Origin: Pseudomonas viridiflava
GTDB lineage: Bacteria; Pseudomonadota; Gammaproteobacteria; Pseudomonadales; Pseudomonadaceae
Length of the DNA: 64,000 bases
NCBI RefSeq assembly: GCF_900602065.1
Contig: NZ_UWFN01000310.1
Location: 186,001 to 250,000, forward strand
Direction: 5' to 3'
Shown: positions 60,459 through 64,000 of the stretch, in pieces
How the letters are laid out: each line of letters opens with the position of its first letter
How positions within the stretch are numbered: the stretch's first letter is position 1
The notes under the pieces: model-generated
Databases searched by the model: none
What the model was told of the DNA's origin: nothing
The model's input: the letters and a program-made list of their open reading frames with translations, nothing else
Position numbers and translations under genes: made by a program

Positions 60459-60485
60459 GCGACTTATTTTTCACATTGTTTTCAC
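60459..60485 (+). promoter_or_regulatory. ColR-type motif with 11-bp direct repeat, directed toward the PAP2 gene
   Basis: GCGACTTATTTTTCAC (60459-60474) ends in the TTTTTCAC core. A second TTTTCAC follows exactly 11 bp on (60479-60485), the helical-turn spacing usual for OmpR-family dimers. It is on the plus strand, toward the phosphatase gene at 60843. Confidence 0.55.
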
Positions 60486-60842
60486 TGCGCTCCCACGTTG
60501 TTCATTTTAGGATGCTGCGCAGAGTGATGCCTTTCTTTCGCGTTGGCGTTCAGCGGGCGTTCAGTCATCGTCATGACAATGTCTATTGTTGTGGTGGCGT
60601 TTACCGGTCGGTGTTGGAGAGTCATTCCCGTGACCTGTTTAAATATAAATAACAACTTTAATGACTCGGTACTGTATGGCTGCTCTGGCACGCTTCTCAT
60701 CGCGCTGTTTTTCTATGGCCGCTCGGCATTGCAGCAACCTATCTGGCTCAACATAGAGCCTCGACTTGCCCCCGCATCGATCAACCCGCCGCATCAACAC
60801 CTGACAAGCACTGCCTCTGTCCTCCCATAACGGAACCTGTCC
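60486..60842. other. Leader region upstream of the PAP2 gene
   Basis: About 350 nt between the operator-like site and the phosphatase start. A 95-codon frame (60543-60830) is open but has no clear ribosome site or recognisable protein, so I treat it as a long untranslated leader or an unproven small gene. Confidence 0.45.
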
Positions 60843-61592
60843 ATGGCTATTGCACTACCACTTCGCGCATCACGGCCTTTTGATTTTCGTCTCGCATTAG
60901 GTATCCCGATCGTGTTGATGGGGTTGATGTTGCTGCTCGATCCGACTGCGCTGGATTTCTCCATCGCGCAGATGTTTTATGTGCCGGGAGAGGGTTTTAT
61001 CGGGCGTAAAAGTTACTGGCTGGAAGACATCCTGCACGACCGCGTGAAGCAGGCGGTGATTCTCCTGTTCGTTGTGTTGACGATTGCTTATCTGGGCAGT
61101 TGGTTTTCGTCAAAACTCACGCAATGGCGTCGGCCGCTGGGCTACACGGTTCTGGCGGTTGCGTTGACCACTGCGATTGTTACGCCACTAAAGGTGGTGA
61201 CTGCGGTGCAATGCCCATGGAGCCTGAGTGATTTCGGTGGCACGGAGACTTACACGCCATTGCTCAGTCAGCGGCCGGACACCCTCAAGCCGGGCCGCTG
61301 CTGGCCGGGCGGTCATGCGTCTACCGGGTTTTCGTTGCTGGCGTTGTTCTTTGCCTTGCGTGACCGCCATCAGCGCGGCGCGCGCATCGCCCTTGGGTTC
61401 GCGCTCGGGCTAGGGGTGATTTTGTCTGTGGGGCGGATGCTGCAAGGCGCTCATTTCCTTTCCCATAACATCTGGACCCTGCTTTTTGACTGGGTGATCT
61501 GTGTGCTCTGCTACCGCTGGATTCTCTATCGGCCGCAGGCACCGGCATCGCTTGATTCTGGCACTTCAGAATCGGCAGGCGGGAAGGGCTGA
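60843..61592 (+). CDS. PAP2-superfamily membrane phosphatase
   Basis: A 249-aa inner-membrane phosphatase with about six helices. The PAP2 triad is recognisable but altered. Motif 1 is KVVTAVQCP (K-x6-CP where most have RP). Motif 2 is PGGHAS. Motif 3 is GRMLQGAHFLSH (R-x5-H-x3-H instead of a final Asp). Lys, Arg and both key His remain, so activity is plausible. Its place divergent from eptA, behind a ColR-type motif, suggests lipid A or phospholipid dephosphorylation in the periplasmic leaflet. That substrate is inference. It is followed 5 nt later by a lipoprotein gene. Confidence 0.85.
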   Translation: MAIALPLRASRPFDFRLALGIPIVLMGLMLLLDPTALDFSIAQMFYVPGEGFIGRKSYWLEDILHDRVKQAVILLFVVLTIAYLGSWFSSKLTQWRRPLGYTVLAVALTTAIVTPLKVVTAVQCPWSLSDFGGTETYTPLLSQRPDTLKPGRCWPGGHASTGFSLLALFFALRDRHQRGARIALGFALGLGVILSVGRMLQGAHFLSHNIWTLLFDWVICVLCYRWILYRPQAPASLDSGTSESAGGKG

Positions 61593-61597
61593 ATAGC

Positions 61598-61969
61598 ATG
61601 TGCATGCGAATTCCGGGTAAACCTGGCATTGCTGCGTTGTCGGTATTGCTATCCGTCACGGTGCTGACAGGCTGTGAAAGTACCCGGGAACGGCTACTCG
61701 CTCAGGGCTATCCTGCGCCTTATGCCAGCGGCTTTGACGATGGCTGCGGAAGCGGTAGGCAAGCGGCTGGAGCCCTCGGCGAGTTTCGCAAGAATGTGCC
61801 CGCTTACCTGGATGATCGTAAGTACGCCACCGGTTGGGATGATGGTTTTCGCCAGTGCCAGGCCAGCACCACCAGCGATTTTCAGCGTCATGTGGGCATC
61901 GACAGCCAGGCGGACCGGGACTGGCAGCACAGCAAGGATCAGGCGTGGAGCAAGGCAATCAGGCATTGA
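61598..61969 (+). CDS. Small lipoprotein of unknown function
   Basis: A 123-aa secreted lipoprotein. The signal peptide ends in the lipobox LTG|C at Cys26. Asp does not follow the Cys (CES), so outer-membrane sorting is likely. The mature part is YPAPYASGFDDGCGSGRQA...RKYATGWDDGFRQCQ. The two GF/GWDDG-x-C segments form a small internal repeat. Function unknown. The ATG lies 5 nt after the PAP2 stop with GGGAAGG ~10 nt upstream, so the two genes are almost certainly co-transcribed. Confidence 0.82.
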   Translation: MCMRIPGKPGIAALSVLLSVTVLTGCESTRERLLAQGYPAPYASGFDDGCGSGRQAAGALGEFRKNVPAYLDDRKYATGWDDGFRQCQASTTSDFQRHVGIDSQADRDWQHSKDQAWSKAIRH

Positions 61970-62025
61970 CGATACAGGCTTGGGCAGCGCCTTCGCAGCG
62001 CTGCCGCTCATCCCTGATCAAAAAA

Positions 62026-62679
62026 TCAGTGCAAAGCGCCGGCGCTCACGGCCACGTCTTCCTTCACGTCCAGCGCTGTGATCACCATTTGCCGCAAGGC
62101 AGCGGTGACCTGTTCAGCGCTCATGCTCGGCGTTCCGGGAAAACGCGCAGCTTGTTGCGGCAGATAAGGGATGTGCACGAAACCGGCACGGACCATTGAC
62201 GAATAGTCGCGCAACAGATGCATCAGCCCATAAAACACGTGGTTGCAGACAAACGTCCCTGCGGTCTGCGAGACGCTGGCCGGTAGGCCGTTCTCACGCA
62301 ACGCCAGTAACATGGCTTTGAGCGGCAGGGTGGAGAAGTACGCGGCCGGCCCGTGCTCGATCACTGCGGTATCGATCGGTTGCTGACCGGCGTTGTCCGG
62401 GATTCTTGCGTCATCCAGATTAATTGCCACGCGTTCGAGCGAGATATCCAGGCGACCACCCGCCTGGCCTACGGCAATCACCAGTGTTGGGCGTAGCGCC
62501 TGCAGCGTCTGCTCCAGAGCCTTCAATGACAGGTTGAAAACGCAGGGCAGTTGCCGACTGGCAATGTGATAACCAGGTACAACTTCGATGCCATCCAGAG
62601 CTTTGACCGCTTCCCAGGCCGGGTTGATCGTCTCACCGTCGAAGGGTTCAAAGCCGGTCAACAGAACAGTTTTGCTCAC
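62026..62679 (-). CDS. pcp: Pyrrolidone-carboxylate peptidase
   Basis: A cytoplasmic C15 cysteine peptidase that removes N-terminal pyroglutamate from peptides. It has 217 aa. The start KTVLLTGFEPFDGETINPAWE is the family signature. The catalytic Glu lies near RVAINLDDARIPDNAG, the Cys in AGTFVCNHVFYGLMHLL and the His in AGFVHIPYLPQQ. The ATG at 62685 is too close to AAAGGA. GTG two codons later has proper spacing and is chosen. It is a single gene, convergent with the lipoprotein. Confidence 0.93.
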   Translation of the reverse strand: MSKTVLLTGFEPFDGETINPAWEAVKALDGIEVVPGYHIASRQLPCVFNLSLKALEQTLQALRPTLVIAVGQAGGRLDISLERVAINLDDARIPDNAGQQPIDTAVIEHGPAAYFSTLPLKAMLLALRENGLPASVSQTAGTFVCNHVFYGLMHLLRDYSSMVRAGFVHIPYLPQQAARFPGTPSMSAEQVTAALRQMVITALDVKEDVAVSAGALH

Positions 62680-62685
62680 GTGCAT

Positions 62686-63111
62686 TCCTTTATCGGGCGG
62701 GTCGGGAAAGGTGTGACTCTATCACCAGAATGTCCGGCGTAGCACGGGCGCGTGGGTGGGCTGATGAGGGCTGGGCTTCATGGCTATCGTTTTCAAACAT
62801 CAGGCTTGATGGGCAATCGCCTCCTGTTTTTGTTGATCCTGTTCGAAAATAATTAATTGGCAATGCCTCCCATTTCCCATTGCTCTAACCAGGTTTCGTA
62901 AGCCTGGTCCGCATTTGGCGCATCCAGGTGACTTCTCACAGGTGCGAGCAAGCGTAGGTAAACACTCCTGTGCACAGCTGTGGCTTGAGATGGGTCGGAA
63001 ATAAAACTGCAAAAAAGTGGCATCATGCCGATATCAAAACATGTGACCAGCTCTGATGTGCCCCTCTGGAATGGGCTTCCTGGCCTGGGATTCGCCTGAG
63101 GTTCGTTCGTT
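62686..63111. other. Spacer between pcp and the PAS protein without a recognised gene
   Basis: About 425 nt between divergent genes. Short frames are present on the minus strand, but none has a ribosome site or family features. Promoters for both sides must be here. I could not place them. Confidence 0.45.
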
Positions 63112-64000
63112 ATGCCGTTGATTGAAAGCTCCGACCTGATGTATCGCCAACTGATCCAGAGCGTGGTTGATTACGCGATTTACATGCTGACTCCAGAGGG
63201 GATCGTGGCCAACTGGAATCCCGGTGCGGAGCGGGCCAAGGGCTATAAGGCACATGAGATCGTCGGCCGTCATTTTTCAGCGTTTTACAGCCAGGCAGAT
63301 TGTGACGCCGGCTTGCCTGAAAAAGGCTTGATGACCGCCAGAACGACGGGGCAGTTCGAGACTCAAGGCTGGCGGCTACGCAAGGATGGAACATCACTTT
63401 GGGCGCATGTTGTCATTGATGCCATACGTGACGAGTCCGGGGATCTGATTGGCTTTGCCAAAATCACTCGCGATTGCACCGAGCAACAGGCTGCGTTGCT
63501 TGCGCAACAGGAACAAGAGCGCCGTTTTCGTCTGCTTGTGCAGGGCGTGACTGACTACGCCATTTACATGCTCGACCCGCAAGGGCATGTGGTGAACTGG
63601 AACACCGGAGCGCAGCGCGCGAAAGGTTATCTGGCCGAAGAAATCATTGGTCAGCATTTCTCGGTTTTCTACACCCCTCAGGATCGCGTGCAAGGGCTGC
63701 CCCAGCAAGGACTGGACACAGCGCTGCGCGACGGGCGCTTTGAGGCCGAAGGCATTCGTCAGCGCAAAGACGGTTCGCTGTTCTGGACAAGCGTGGTGAT
63801 TGACGCCATCTACGACGATCAAGACGGCCAACTGATCGGTTTTGCCAAGATCACCCGGGACATCAGTGAGCGTCGCCGTCAGGCACTGGAGTTGATTCAG
63901 GCCAAAGAGCTGGCAGAACAATATAGCCATGAGATGGCGTCTCTTTCCGGTTTCCTTGATTCGGTGATTTCGAATATTCCTGCCAGCGTGATCGCCCAGG
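63112..64000 (+). CDS. PAS-domain sensory protein, incomplete at the window edge
   Basis: At least 296 codons open from ATG 63112 to the window end without a stop. Two PAS domains are near copies. The first is VVDYAIYMLTPEGIVANWN...DLIGFAKITRDCTEQQ (residues ~18-125). The second is VTDYAIYMLDPQGHVVNWN...LIGFAKITRDISERR (~145-262). A linker helix (QALELIQAKELAEQYSHEMASL) then leads into a third segment starting FLDSVISNIPASVIA, typical of another PAS. No signal peptide or membrane helix is seen, so sensing is probably cytoplasmic. The output domain (histidine kinase or GGDEF/EAL) lies outside the window. Confidence 0.82.
   Translation, partial: MPLIESSDLMYRQLIQSVVDYAIYMLTPEGIVANWNPGAERAKGYKAHEIVGRHFSAFYSQADCDAGLPEKGLMTARTTGQFETQGWRLRKDGTSLWAHVVIDAIRDESGDLIGFAKITRDCTEQQAALLAQQEQERRFRLLVQGVTDYAIYMLDPQGHVVNWNTGAQRAKGYLAEEIIGQHFSVFYTPQDRVQGLPQQGLDTALRDGRFEAEGIRQRKDGSLFWTSVVIDAIYDDQDGQLIGFAKITRDISERRRQALELIQAKELAEQYSHEMASLSGFLDSVISNIPASVIAQ

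Noticed and set aside
60543..60830. 95-codon frame upstream of the PAP2 gene
   Set aside because: One hydrophobic stretch but no ribosome site, no family resemblance and odd composition. It is kept only as an unproven possibility in the leader.

Overview
This window is a chromosomal segment of a Pseudomonas, most likely of the syringae/fluorescens lineage. The gene order uup..fadBA-topA-sulA/lexA-psrA-nagZ-mtnP..mfd/gap2..sthA..lolCDE and mlaA..rssBC-tal-dusA is, as I recall it, the conserved Pseudomonas order. Short inverted repeats of the REP type found in these species sit between many genes. No tRNA, rRNA, CRISPR array or prophage was recognised. I cannot name the species from sequence alone.

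Region 1 (1-40541) is mostly core genome. It holds an ABC-F ATPase, a universal stress protein, the fatty-acid oxidation operon fadBA, topA, the SOS operon lexA-sulA divergent from psrA, nagZ-mtnP, a SNF2/SWIM helicase, csiV, mfd divergent from a long GAPDH, a citrate-type MHS transporter, sthA, a glycerophosphodiesterase, a PilZ protein, the lipoprotein-release system lolCDE, a cupredoxin, queF, mlaA, the rssB/rssC pair, tal and dusA. The main regulatory logic visible here is PsrA. Two overlapping PsrA-type palindromes lie in the psrA promoter, and a degenerate pair with the same geometry lies upstream of fadBA. A third LexA-type box lies on the psrA side of the lexA-psrA spacer.

Region 2 (40542-56300) is more accessory. 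It holds a large Gly/Ser-rich autotransporter with in-frame tandem repeats beside the 5' end of dusA, a TM2 protein, a small cupin, a diaminopimelate epimerase paralogue, a LysR regulator divergent from a YdiJ-type FAD/Fe-S dehydrogenase, and an electrophile-response cluster. That cluster is an OYE reductase, an Hsp31/PfpI-like protein and a NemR-like TetR regulator, with three near-identical 15-bp operators. It is followed by an unknown membrane protein and an SDR/LysR divergent pair.

Region 3 (56306-61969) is the most interesting part. A probable minus-strand operon runs eptA (lipid A phosphoethanolamine transferase) - orphan ColR-like response regulator - fetA - fetB (iron-export ABC transporter). 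It is divergent from a PAP2 phosphatase and a small lipoprotein. The 565-bp spacer holds two TTTTTCAC motifs of the ColR type, one pointing toward each side. This looks like a self-contained envelope and metal stress module without its own sensor kinase. The window ends with pcp and the start of a multi-PAS sensory protein that runs off the right edge.
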